In this document: in pieces, positions 49,514 through 58,273 of the stretch
Layout of the letters: every line of letters begins with the position of its first letter
Numbering within the stretch: position 1 is the stretch's first letter
Source: Actinophytocola sp035634895
GTDB lineage: Bacteria; Actinomycetota; Actinomycetes; Mycobacteriales; Pseudonocardiaceae
DNA length: 64,000 bases
Reading direction: 5' to 3'
NCBI RefSeq assembly: GCF_035634895.1
Contig: NZ_DASQCC010000182.1
Span: forward strand, 1 to 64,000
Position numbers and translations under genes: made by a program
Notes under the pieces: model-generated
Seen by the model: only the letters and a program-made list of their open reading frames with translations
The model's database searches: none
Told to the model about the DNA's origin: nothing

Positions 49514-49541
49514 GGAACTGTTCGGCCCTGATTTCCGACTA
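49514..49541 (+). promoter_or_regulatory. ECF sigma promoter of the anti-sigma gene
   Basis: GGAACT (49514-49519), 16-base spacer, CGACTA (49536-49541). The GTG start at 49549 is only seven bases after the -10 element, so the transcript should begin at or next to the start codon and be leaderless. The same hexamers with the same spacing occur upstream of scoE. Confidence 0.68.
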
Positions 49542-49548
49542 CTAGTTC

Positions 49549-50055
49549 GTGGACTGCGAAGACTTCCGAGAGGCCCTGAGCGCCCGCCTCGACAACGAGG
49601 AGGTCGCCGACCACCCGACAGACGCGCACCTGGAGCACTGTGCCGACTGCGCGTACTGGTACGACGCCGCGGCACTGATCACCCGACGCACGAGGACGAG
49701 CGCCGTGGTCGCCTGGCCGGACGTCGCCGACGCGGTACTGGCCCGGGTTCCGCCCGGCGCCGACCGCTCGTGGTCACGGCTGCGCATGACCCTGGGCGGC
49801 ATCGGCGTGCTGCAGTGCGCCACCGGCGTGGCGATGCTGGGCGGTGGCGGGCTGGACGCGGGCAGCTGGCAACTGGCGCTGGGCGCGGCCGTGCTGGCCG
49901 TGGTGGCCCTGCTGGGCCGGACCGTCACCACCGACAAGCGACCCACACCTCCGAAACCGGCCGCGAACCACCTCGATCACACCGAGCCCGCGGCCGAGGA
50001 AGCAGATGTGACGGATCTGGCAATACCTTTGACCAGATCAGCGAAGACCGCCTGA
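49549..50055 (+). CDS. Anti-sigma factor with zinc-finger motif (ZAS-like)
   Basis: A 168-residue protein. The N-terminus (CEDFREALSARLDNE, then HLEHCADCAYWYDAAA) contains the HxxxCxxC motif of zinc-associated anti-sigma domains that clamp ECF sigma factors. Two hydrophobic segments follow (about 80-97 and 104-120), so it is membrane-anchored, with an acidic/Pro-rich C-terminal tail. GTG start at 49549 directly follows the ECF promoter. It is divergent from sigma factor 2 and probably inhibits it, perhaps also sigma factor 1, closing a feedback loop. Confidence 0.82.
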   Translation: MDCEDFREALSARLDNEEVADHPTDAHLEHCADCAYWYDAAALITRRTRTSAVVAWPDVADAVLARVPPGADRSWSRLRMTLGGIGVLQCATGVAMLGGGGLDAGSWQLALGAAVLAVVALLGRTVTTDKRPTPPKPAANHLDHTEPAAEEADVTDLAIPLTRSAKTA

Positions 50056-50092
50056 AACTGATATGTCCGAATGATGATGATTAATTCGGACT

Positions 50093-50122
50093 GAGGTGCG
50101 CCGAACGCGTTCGGCGCACCTC
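50093..50122. terminator. Bidirectional terminator hairpin
   Basis: A perfect 30-base palindrome (50093-50107 against 50108-50122, arm GAGGTGCGCCGAACG) between the convergent anti-sigma gene and the metallophore ATPase gene. There is no T-run on either side, but actinobacterial terminators often lack one. Confidence 0.8.
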
Positions 50123-50130
50123 ACCCACGC

Positions 50131-50910
50131 TCAACCGGCGCGAGCCAAAGGCCGGGCACCGTACGTGACCCGCACGATGCCGTCCTCGTGACGTTCTGTG
50201 ACCGCGGTCACTCCGAACACGTCCGACAGCACCTCCGGCGTCAACGCCTCGAGCACCGGCCCCGACGCCACGACCCGCCCGGACTCCAGCACGACCAGCC
50301 GGTCGCAGCTGCGGGCCGCGAGGTCGAGGTCGTGGAGCACGGCCAGCGTCGTCACCCCGACCGTGTGCACCAGCTCCAGCAGCTCGAACCGGGCCCGGAT
50401 GTCCAGGTGGTTGGTCGGCTCGTCCAGCACCAGCAGCTCCGGCCGCTGCGCCAGCGCACGGGCCAGCAGCACCCGCTGCCGCTCGCCGCCGGACAGCGAC
50501 CCGTAGATCCGGTCCGCGTACCCGAGCATCCCCGTCCGCGTCAGCGCGTCGGCCACGATCTCGCGGTCCTCGGCGGTCTCGCGGTCGAACATGCCCTTGT
50601 GCGGCGTGCGGCCGAGCGCCGCCACCTCCTGCACGGTCAGCCCCGGCGGCGTGGGACTGTTCTGCAGCACCGCGGCCGTCCGCCGCGCGGCCGACCGGGC
50701 CGAGATGGCCCAGACGTCCGCGCCACCGAGCAGCACCGACCCGGACACCGGCCGCACCGACCGGTAGATCGTCCGCAGCAGCGTCGACTTCCCGCTGCCG
50801 TTCGGCCCGATCAGCCCGACGAACTCGCCGGGCGCCACGGACAGGCTCACGTCATGCAGGATCGGCGTCCCGCCGATGGCCACGCTCACGTCGTGCACGG
50901 AGAGCTTCAT
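50131..50910 (-). CDS. Metallophore ABC importer, ATP-binding protein (FepC/FecE type)
   Basis: A 259-residue ATPase with Walker A GPNGSGKST, signature LSGGERQRVLLARAL and Walker B LLVLDEPTNHLD, the NHLD being typical of iron-siderophore/B12 importers. It powers the FecCD permease encoded just upstream, whose stop its ATG overlaps. It is the last gene of the eight-gene copper/NRPS operon. Its cargo is presumably the metal complex of the product made by this locus. Confidence 0.92.
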   Translation of the reverse strand: MKLSVHDVSVAIGGTPILHDVSLSVAPGEFVGLIGPNGSGKSTLLRTIYRSVRPVSGSVLLGGADVWAISARSAARRTAAVLQNSPTPPGLTVQEVAALGRTPHKGMFDRETAEDREIVADALTRTGMLGYADRIYGSLSGGERQRVLLARALAQRPELLVLDEPTNHLDIRARFELLELVHTVGVTTLAVLHDLDLAARSCDRLVVLESGRVVASGPVLEALTPEVLSDVFGVTAVTERHEDGIVRVTYGARPLARAG

Positions 50911-51998
50911 GAGTTCGCGAGGCTCCGATCCCGGCGCATGAGCCAGATGAAGAACGGCGCGCCGAACAGGGCGGTCAGGATGTTGAGCGGCAGCTCGTTC
51001 GGCGGGTCCACCGTCCGCGACAGCAGGTCGACGATCACGAGGTAGATCCCCCCGACCAGCGCGGCCAGCGGCAGCAGCCGCCGGTGGTCGACCCCGAACG
51101 CCAGGCGCACCAGGTGCGGGACCATCAGCCCGACGAACCCGATCCCGCCGGCCACCGCGATGAGCACGCCCGCGAGCAGCGACGTCAGCACGATCAGCAG
51201 GATCCGCAACCGTTTCACGTCGATGCCCAGCGCGGTCGCCGACTCGTCGCCGGTCACCAGCGCGTTGAGCTGGCGCCCGTACAGGGTCAGCAGCACTGTC
51301 ACCACGACGACCACGATCCCAGCCACCCGCAGCTGGGACCAGTGCGCCCCGGACACGCTGCCGAGCAGCCAGAACATGATCTGCCGCATGTTGTTCGGCT
51401 CGGTCTGCAACTGCAGGAAGCTCGTGATCGAGGTGAACACGTAGCTGATCGCCACCCCGGCCAGCACCAGCCGCACCGGGTTGAGCCTGCCCCGCTGCTG
51501 CCCGAGCAGGAACACCAGCCCCACCGCGAGCATCGCGCCGAGGAACGCGGCACCCGACACGCCGAGGCCGCCGAGCGCGCCGGCACCCAGCGCCATCACC
51601 ACGACCGCGCCGACCGACCCGCCCGCGGACACGCCCAGGATGAACGGGTCGGCCAGCGGGTTGGACACCAGCGCCTGCAGCACGACGCCGGCCACCGCCA
51701 GCCCCGCACCGCACAGCGCGGCCAGCAGGACCCGCGGGATCCGGAAGTTCCACACGATCTGGTCGTACGCCCGGTTGACGCCGGGCGAGGAACCGGTCAG
51801 GTGCGCCCACACGATCCGCCAGCTGTCGCCGACCGACACGGAGACCGAGCCGACCGCGGCCGCCACGAGGATCGCGAGGACCAGCAACGCGCCGAGCACC
51901 AGCAGGCACACCGAGAGCGGCACACCGTGCAGCGGCGCCGGTCGCGCGGCGGGCTTGGCCTTCCGCGCGACCGGTAACTCCCTCACCTGGGTGACCAT
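50907..51998 (-). CDS. Metallophore ABC importer, permease (FecCD family)
   Basis: A 363-residue permease with about ten membrane segments. RIPRVLLAALCGAGLAVAGVVLQALVSNPLADPFILGVSAG is the FecCD hallmark, and GGIGFVGLMVPHLVR is the second conserved block that contacts the ATPase. One permease gene implies a homodimer, as in BtuC. It is three bases downstream of the binding-protein gene. Confidence 0.94.
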   Translation of the reverse strand: MVTQVRELPVARKAKPAARPAPLHGVPLSVCLLVLGALLVLAILVAAAVGSVSVSVGDSWRIVWAHLTGSSPGVNRAYDQIVWNFRIPRVLLAALCGAGLAVAGVVLQALVSNPLADPFILGVSAGGSVGAVVVMALGAGALGGLGVSGAAFLGAMLAVGLVFLLGQQRGRLNPVRLVLAGVAISYVFTSITSFLQLQTEPNNMRQIMFWLLGSVSGAHWSQLRVAGIVVVVVTVLLTLYGRQLNALVTGDESATALGIDVKRLRILLIVLTSLLAGVLIAVAGGIGFVGLMVPHLVRLAFGVDHRRLLPLAALVGGIYLVIVDLLSRTVDPPNELPLNILTALFGAPFFIWLMRRDRSLANS

Positions 51999-52001
51999 GG
52001 C

Positions 52002-53030
52002 CTAGAGCGCGTCGGGGTGTGCGACGTGGGCGATCTTGTCGACCGCGACGTCGTTGCTCGGGCCGAGGTAGATCGAGTCGGACAGCACGACGTAGGACTT
52101 GTTCCGCGACGCGTCCCACTGCGGGAACTCGTCGAACAGCTTCTTCGCGTCGGCGGCCGGGTCCTTGGACATGTAGTTGACCACGACCAGCAGCTCGACG
52201 TCGGCCTTCGCGACCTGCTCCCGCGACGGGTTGGCGAACATCTGGTCGGACGCGCCGGCGAAGATGTTGTCCACGCCCGCCTTGGCCATGATGTCGTTCC
52301 AGATGGCCTTGGCGCCCACCGAGCTGAACTCGCTGCCCATCGCCATGCCCGGGATGATCAGCATCGCCTTCTTCCTGGGCAGCTTGGACACCGTCGACCG
52401 GAGGTCGCCGATCTTCGCCTTGGAGTCGGCGATGATCTGTTCCGCCTTCTCGCTGACGCCGAAGATCTTGCCGAGGTCCCGCAGCAGCCGGTAGCTGTCC
52501 TCGATGGACGGGTTGCCGCTGACCGTGCCGACGTCACCGCAGGTGCTCTCCGGCGAGTACGTGTTCGCGCCGATCGTCGCCAGGTCCTCGCGGGTGGCGA
52601 ACCCGGCCTCGGCGCGGAACCCGCCGTCGTAGGTCGAGATCACGAGGTCCGGTGCCAGTCCGATCATGGCCTCGCGCGGGATGTCCATCATGTCGTTGAG
52701 CTTGATGTCGCCGGTCGGCAGCTTCGCGATGGCGTCGGCGCGGCCGGGGACCTCGGAGGCGCCGTACGACTGGGCGTTGGCGACGATCTTGTCACCGAGG
52801 CCTAACGCCAGCAGCGAGGACACCTCCGCGACCGAGCCGCCGTTCATCACCACCACCCGGCTCGGCGCCTGGGTGTAGGTGTACTCCTTGCCGCAGTTGG
52901 TGATCGTCACGGGATAACCGGCCTCGGCCGCCCCGCTCGTCGGGTCGGCACTCGTGGTCGCCGTGCTGCACGCCGTCGCGGCAAGGCAGCCGACCGCCGC
53001 CGCGGCGGCGGCGAGTTGCTTGAGCCTCAT
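52002..53030 (-). CDS. Metallophore-binding lipoprotein (FecB/FhuD-like)
   Basis: A 342-residue type III binding protein. Lipobox LAATAC (Cys21) anchors it. PSRVVVMNGGSVAEVSSLLALGLGDKIVA is the standard N-lobe entry and YMSKDPAADAKKLFDEFPQWDASRNKSYVVLSDSIYLG the C-lobe end. It captures the metal-bound chelator outside the cell and delivers it to the permease. Its ligand may be the isonitrile product rather than a classical siderophore. It follows the exporter gene by 12 bases. Confidence 0.92.
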   Translation of the reverse strand: MRLKQLAAAAAAVGCLAATACSTATTSADPTSGAAEAGYPVTITNCGKEYTYTQAPSRVVVMNGGSVAEVSSLLALGLGDKIVANAQSYGASEVPGRADAIAKLPTGDIKLNDMMDIPREAMIGLAPDLVISTYDGGFRAEAGFATREDLATIGANTYSPESTCGDVGTVSGNPSIEDSYRLLRDLGKIFGVSEKAEQIIADSKAKIGDLRSTVSKLPRKKAMLIIPGMAMGSEFSSVGAKAIWNDIMAKAGVDNIFAGASDQMFANPSREQVAKADVELLVVVNYMSKDPAADAKKLFDEFPQWDASRNKSYVVLSDSIYLGPSNDVAVDKIAHVAHPDAL

Positions 53031-53042
53031 GGGTTTACTCCT

Positions 53043-54506
53043 CTAGTTGGTTGCGGCCGTGGCCGCTTCCTTCCGCTCCATCGGCACCGCGGCGCCGGTG
53101 GTCTCCTGGGGTGGCAGCCTGTGCAGCCGTGCGCTCAGCAGGCTCGTGGTCGTGGCGAACCCGGCCAACAGGAGTGCCGCGAACGAGAACGCCAGCGCGT
53201 GGTCGGCGAACGGGACCCGCGGATCTCCCGGTGTGGCACCGAGAACGCTCCGGTAGCAGACGCCCGCCAGCGCGACGCCGAGCGCGAGCCCGACCTGGGT
53301 GACGGTGGTGGCCATGCCGGACGCCGCGCCGGCCTCGGTCGGCGCGACCCTGCTGAGGATCCCGGCCACCAGCGGCGCGACGACGAGTCCCTGCCCGAAC
53401 CCGGCGAGCGCGATCATCGCCACCAGCAGTGGCGGCTGGACGTCCGCCGGCAACCGGGCGGCGAGCGCGCCGCCACAGAGCACGACCGCGACGAGTGCGG
53501 TGCCGGCGACCGGCAGCGACACGCGGACCCGGTGGCCCAGCCGGCGGCACACGGCCGAGCCGAGCGCGAACGTGAAGCCCAGTGGCACGAACATGAGCCC
53601 GGCCGTGGCCGGCGCGATGCCGAGCCCGGTCTGCACGTAGTACGTGAACACCAGGTACAGCCCGGCACTCGTGGCGAAGAAGGACAGCACCGTCAGCAGG
53701 GACAGGCGCATCCCAAGGGCGGTGGCGACCCGCGGCGGAAACAGCGGGTCGCCACCGCCTTTGTGCAACTCACGCTGCTGTACGGCCAGTATCGCGAACA
53801 CAGCGAGCGCGAGCCCCAGACCGAGCCACAGCCACCACCTGTCGCCCGGCCCGAGAACCAGTGCCACCAGCAGGGCGGGCAGCCCCACCGTGGTCAGCAG
53901 CGCGCCGACGAGGTCGAGACGTTGGGCGGTGCCCGTCTCGCTCTTCGGCAGAAGTCGTGCCAGTCCGAGGATCGCGACCCCGATCGGCACGTTGACCAAC
54001 AGGACCGGCCGCCAGCCCAGCCCCGCGACGTCCAGGTCGACGAGGATACCGCCGCCGGCGATCCCGCAGATGACCCCCAAACCGATCACGACACCATAGA
54101 CGCCAAGGACTTTCGCGCGCTGCTCGGTGTCGTGCACGGTAGCACGGATGACCGCCAGCACCTGCGGCGCCATGAACGCCGCCGTCGCGCCCTGCAGGAA
54201 CCGGGCGGCGATGAGCAGCTCGGCGTTCGGCGCGAGTCCACAGAGGAGGGACGTGAGCGTGAAGCCGGCGACGCCCCAGAGGAACACGTTCCGGTGCCCG
54301 ACGCGGTCGCCCAGCCGGGCGCCCGTGATGATGAGCGCGCCGAACGCGACGACGTACGCCGCGCCGATGAACTGGACCTGGTCGAAGCCGGCGTCGAGGT
54401 CGGCCTGGATCGACGGGCTGGCCACGTTGACCACGAACCCGTCGACCTGGGTCATGAACGTGGCGGCCAGGACTCCGGCGAGACCCAACAGACGCTGGAG
54501 ACTCAT
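53043..54506 (-). CDS. MFS exporter, DHA2 type (14 membrane segments)
   Basis: A 487-residue drug/H+ antiporter-like transporter. Motif A-like GARLGDRVGHRNVFLWG and motif C-like GVICGIAGGGILVD lie in the first half, and the number of hydrophobic segments fits DHA2. The ATG at 54506 overlaps the NRPS stop by four bases, so it is translationally linked to it and probably exports the NRPS product. Substrate inferred from context only. Confidence 0.9.
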   Translation of the reverse strand: MSLQRLLGLAGVLAATFMTQVDGFVVNVASPSIQADLDAGFDQVQFIGAAYVVAFGALIITGARLGDRVGHRNVFLWGVAGFTLTSLLCGLAPNAELLIAARFLQGATAAFMAPQVLAVIRATVHDTEQRAKVLGVYGVVIGLGVICGIAGGGILVDLDVAGLGWRPVLLVNVPIGVAILGLARLLPKSETGTAQRLDLVGALLTTVGLPALLVALVLGPGDRWWLWLGLGLALAVFAILAVQQRELHKGGGDPLFPPRVATALGMRLSLLTVLSFFATSAGLYLVFTYYVQTGLGIAPATAGLMFVPLGFTFALGSAVCRRLGHRVRVSLPVAGTALVAVVLCGGALAARLPADVQPPLLVAMIALAGFGQGLVVAPLVAGILSRVAPTEAGAASGMATTVTQVGLALGVALAGVCYRSVLGATPGDPRVPFADHALAFSFAALLLAGFATTTSLLSARLHRLPPQETTGAAVPMERKEAATAATN

Positions 54507-57500
54507 GACACCCTCCTGAGCTCGGTGCGCCCGGCGATCGTGTCGCCGATGCGGGCGAGCGGCACCGCGCTCGTCATCCCGTTGTGAGTGCAGGCGATCC
54601 GGTGTACCTCGACCCGTCCGTCCACATGGGACGACCAGGTTTCCGGTCCCGGCCAGTCCGGCGTCTTGTCCTCGGTGGCCTCGAACAGCAGCACGTCGCC
54701 GGCGACCCGGCGCGGCGTCCACTCGGCGCCGATGCGGGAGTGGTGCGTGAACGCCCGGTACACCAACGACATCTGCCCGGCGTCGAGATCACCGAGCGCG
54801 GCCGCGACCTCCGCCTCGGTCGCCGGCGGCAGGTCCCGCCAGGCCTCCGGAAAGGGATACGAGTCGAGCAGCGCGAGTAGTGCCACCGGCTGTCCGAGGT
54901 CCTGCAGCCGGACGGCCATCTCGTGCGCGACCAGGCCGCCGAACGAGGCGCCGAGCAGATGGTACGGCCCGGCCGGCTGTAACTCGCGGATGCGCCGCAC
55001 GCACGCGGCGGCCATGTCCGACACCGACTCCATGCGGGCACCGAGCAGCTGCAACCCGTACACCGGCCGGTCCGGCAGGTGCGCCAGCAGGCCGGTGTAG
55101 GACAGCGCGAGCCCGGTGGCGGGCGCGACGCAGAACAGCGGCGGCAGTGTTCCCCTGGCACGCAGGGCGACCACGGCGTCGGTGGCGTCGGTGGCGTCGG
55201 TGGCGTCGGTGGCGCTGTCCTTCGCGAGCGCGGCCGCGAGCCTCGCGACCGTCGGCGCCTCGAAGACCGTGCGGATGCCGATGGTCACACCGAACTCCTC
55301 GCGGACCCGCACGATCAGCTTGGCCACCAGCAGCGAGTGCCCGCCGAGGGAGAAGAAGTCGTCGTCGACACCGATCCCGTCGAGCCCGAGCAGCGCGGCG
55401 AACAGTCCACAGAGGATCTTCTCGCGGTCGTCGCGGGGCGGCCGGCCGGCCACGGCGACGACCTCGGGGGCCGGCAGCGCGGCGCGGTCGAGCTTCCCGT
55501 TGGTGTTGCGGGGAATCCGGTCCACCGTGACGTAGGCCGGCGGCACCATGTGGTCCGGCAGCCGGTCGGCCAGGAACTGGCGCAGCTCCGCGGGTGCCAC
55601 GTCGGCGGTGACCACGACGTAGCCGACCAGCCGTTGCAGTCCGGGCGTGTCCTCGCGCGGGATGACGGCCGCCTGCGCGACGGCAGGGTGGCTCGCGAGC
55701 GCGGCCTCGATCTCGCCCGGCTCGATGCGGAAACCACGGATCTTGACCTGGTCGTCGGCGCGGCCCAGGAACTCCAGGGTGCCGTCGGGACGCCAGCGTG
55801 CGAGGTCGCCGGTGCGGTACATCGTGCCCGGCGCGAACGGGTCGTCGAGGAAGCGTTCCGCCGTCAGCTCCGGGCGCTCGTGGTAGCCGCGGGCGACCGG
55901 CGCGCCGGCGAAGTACAGCTCTCCCACGACACCCGGCGGCACGAGCCTGCCCTGTCCGTCCAGCACATAGGCTCTGGTGTTGGTGAGCGGCCGGCCCACG
56001 ATCGGGTCGGGGCTCTCGTCGAGGCGGCACCACAGGGTGTCCACGGTGCACTCGGTGGGACCGTACAGGTTGTAGACGGTCAGGCCGGCGTCCCGCAACG
56101 CGGTCCACAGCGCGGGTCCGGTCGCCTCGCCGCCGAGCGCGAGCACCGCCGGTCTCCGCCGGCCGGGTTCGAGGAACCCGATGGACACCAGCTCCTCGGC
56201 GTAGGTCGGCGTAATGTCCATGAAGTCGATCTCGCACGTGCTGACGTAGTCAAGGAACGCGACCGGCTGCCGCCGGAGGTCGTCGTCGACGAAGTGCAGC
56301 TCGTGGCCGTCGAGCAGCCAGAGCAGGCCCTCCCACGACGTGTCGAACGACAGCGACGCGGACAGCGCGGCCCTGCGGACGGTCCCGCCCGCGTTGGGCC
56401 GGATCAGCGAGTCCCGGTGGTGGTGGAAGAGGTTGACCAGGCCGCGGTGCTCGATCACGACGCCCTTGGGCGTGCCCGTGGAGCCGGACGTGTAGATGAG
56501 GCAGGCCGCGTGCCGCGGGCCGGCCACCGGCAGGTCCACATCGGACGGTCGGTCGAGTGCCGGCAGCTCCTCCAGCACCACGACCGGCCTGCTGTCGGCG
56601 ATGATCGTCGCCACCCGCCTGGCCGGGTAGTCCGGGTCGATCGGCACGTAGGCGGCGCCGGCCTTGAGCACGGCCAGCAACGCGACCACGGCGTCCGAGG
56701 TCCGGGGCAGCACGAGCGCGACGTACCTGTCCGGTCCGGCGCCACGCTCGACGAGCCACCGCGCGAGGCGGTCGGCCCTGTCGTCGAGCTCGGCGAACGT
56801 GAGGGTGGCGTCGCCGGCCACGAGTGCCGTGCGGTCGGGGGTGCGCTCGACCTGTGCCGCGAACAGCTCGGGCACGGTGACCTCCGGCAGCTCCCGTGCG
56901 GTGTCGTTCCAGCCGTCCAGCAGCAGCTGGCGCTCACCGGGGAGCAGCAGGCCGATGTCCGTGACCGGCACGTCCGGCCGCCGGGCGATGCGCTCGAGGA
57001 ACGTCATGAACCGGTCGAGGTGTCCCGTCAGCTCGGCGTGGTCGTAGCAGTTCGGGTTGGCGTCCAGGACGATCCGCAGGCCGTGGCCGTCCGCGCGGTC
57101 GTAGATGTGAACCGCCAGGTCCTCGATCAGCCCGGCGCTCACGTTGTGCACGACGCCCGGCAGACCGGCGAAGCGCAGCCGGTAGTCGAACGGCATGATG
57201 TTGACCGACGGGCCGAACAGCTTGCGCTCGCTGGCCACCAGCTTGAGGTCGCGCCGCAGCTGCTCGTACCGGTACCGCAGGTGCGGCCGCCCCTCCCGCA
57301 GCTGCGTGGAGACCTGCCTGGTCAGGTCCGTGAACGTGGCGCCGGGCGGCACGGTCACCCACAGCGGCACCACGTTCGTCACCATGCACGGCACCCGCAC
57401 CGACACCGAACCGAGCCGCACCATCACGGGCAGCGCGAGGGTGATCTCGTCGGCGCCGGTCAACCGGTGCAGGTAGGCGGCGAACGCGGCCGCCAGCGTC

Positions 57501-58273
57501 TCCGTCCACATCGCGCCCGCGGGACCGGCGACGGCCTTGAGCGCGGGGATCGCGTCGTCGAACTCCGCGCCGACCCGGAGCACCGACCTCGCGAGCTTCG
57601 CGTTGCGGCGCGCGAGAACCACCGGCGCCGGGCGTCCGGTGGCCGTGCCGACCCAGTAGTCACGGGCCGCCGCGTGCTTCGCGGACTCGGCGTACGCCCG
57701 GTCCTCCTCGACCACGCTCGCGAGCGAGCCGAAGGACCGCCTGCCCGGCGCACGTCCCTCGACCAGCGCCGTGTACACCTCGGCGACCCGCCGCGCCACC
57801 AGGGACAGGCCGTACCCGTCGAGAGCGATGTGGTGCACCCGCTGGTACCACAGGACATGCTCGGGGCCGAGCAGGAAGATCGCGTGGTGGAACAGCACGT
57901 CGCGGCGCAGGTCGACGGGCGCGGCGAGGTCCACACGCATCCACTCCAGCGCGGATGCCGTGGGATCCGGCTCGGCGTGGACGTCCACCACGTTCAGCGG
58001 GCACGTGCGCTCGGCGCGGAACCGCTGCCAGGTGACGCCTTCCTCGTCCGCGTCGAATACGACGTGCAGCGCTTCCGCCTCCGCGACGGCCCGGCGGATC
58101 GCCGCGGTCAGCAGGTCGACGTCCACCGGCCCGCGGATCTCCACGTACTCGGCCGTGTTGAAGGCAGGGCTGTCCCGGTCGTACTCCTGGCCGGTCCAGA
58201 TTCCCTCCTGTGCGGCGAGTAACGGCAGTGCGTCGGGCATGGGATCGACCGTCCAATCGGGATCACTCGTCAT
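54503..58273 (-). CDS. Nonribosomal peptide synthetase, single module C-A-T-TE
   Basis: A 1256-residue NRPS. Condensation domain 1 to about 430 with HHIALDG at 147-153; adenylation domain about 460-860 (YTSGSTGTPKG, NLYGPTE, GELYFAGAPVARGYH, NGKLDR); carrier domain with GGHS near 977; thioesterase with GASFGG near 1109. By alignment to GrsA I read the pocket as D-T-E-D-A-G-L-V-D-K; Glu and Asp at the third and fourth positions suggest a basic substrate such as Lys or Orn. Isonitrile lipopeptide NRPSs load Lys or Orn and acylate both amines. They often end in a reductase; here the end is a thioesterase, as in EntF. Its ATG lies inside the ScoE-like gene by 11 bases. Confidence 0.92.
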   Translation of the reverse strand: MTSDPDWTVDPMPDALPLLAAQEGIWTGQEYDRDSPAFNTAEYVEIRGPVDVDLLTAAIRRAVAEAEALHVVFDADEEGVTWQRFRAERTCPLNVVDVHAEPDPTASALEWMRVDLAAPVDLRRDVLFHHAIFLLGPEHVLWYQRVHHIALDGYGLSLVARRVAEVYTALVEGRAPGRRSFGSLASVVEEDRAYAESAKHAAARDYWVGTATGRPAPVVLARRNAKLARSVLRVGAEFDDAIPALKAVAGPAGAMWTETLAAAFAAYLHRLTGADEITLALPVMVRLGSVSVRVPCMVTNVVPLWVTVPPGATFTDLTRQVSTQLREGRPHLRYRYEQLRRDLKLVASERKLFGPSVNIMPFDYRLRFAGLPGVVHNVSAGLIEDLAVHIYDRADGHGLRIVLDANPNCYDHAELTGHLDRFMTFLERIARRPDVPVTDIGLLLPGERQLLLDGWNDTARELPEVTVPELFAAQVERTPDRTALVAGDATLTFAELDDRADRLARWLVERGAGPDRYVALVLPRTSDAVVALLAVLKAGAAYVPIDPDYPARRVATIIADSRPVVVLEELPALDRPSDVDLPVAGPRHAACLIYTSGSTGTPKGVVIEHRGLVNLFHHHRDSLIRPNAGGTVRRAALSASLSFDTSWEGLLWLLDGHELHFVDDDLRRQPVAFLDYVSTCEIDFMDITPTYAEELVSIGFLEPGRRRPAVLALGGEATGPALWTALRDAGLTVYNLYGPTECTVDTLWCRLDESPDPIVGRPLTNTRAYVLDGQGRLVPPGVVGELYFAGAPVARGYHERPELTAERFLDDPFAPGTMYRTGDLARWRPDGTLEFLGRADDQVKIRGFRIEPGEIEAALASHPAVAQAAVIPREDTPGLQRLVGYVVVTADVAPAELRQFLADRLPDHMVPPAYVTVDRIPRNTNGKLDRAALPAPEVVAVAGRPPRDDREKILCGLFAALLGLDGIGVDDDFFSLGGHSLLVAKLIVRVREEFGVTIGIRTVFEAPTVARLAAALAKDSATDATDATDATDAVVALRARGTLPPLFCVAPATGLALSYTGLLAHLPDRPVYGLQLLGARMESVSDMAAACVRRIRELQPAGPYHLLGASFGGLVAHEMAVRLQDLGQPVALLALLDSYPFPEAWRDLPPATEAEVAAALGDLDAGQMSLVYRAFTHHSRIGAEWTPRRVAGDVLLFEATEDKTPDWPGPETWSSHVDGRVEVHRIACTHNGMTSAVPLARIGDTIAGRTELRRVS
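55176..55211 (-). repeat. Four 9-bp repeats in the NRPS linker
   Basis: GCGTCGGTG is repeated four times without change, encoding a Thr-Asp-Ala repeat (SATDATDATDATDAVV) in the linker between carrier and thioesterase domains. Replication slippage here would change linker length in steps of three residues without breaking the frame. Confidence 0.9.
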
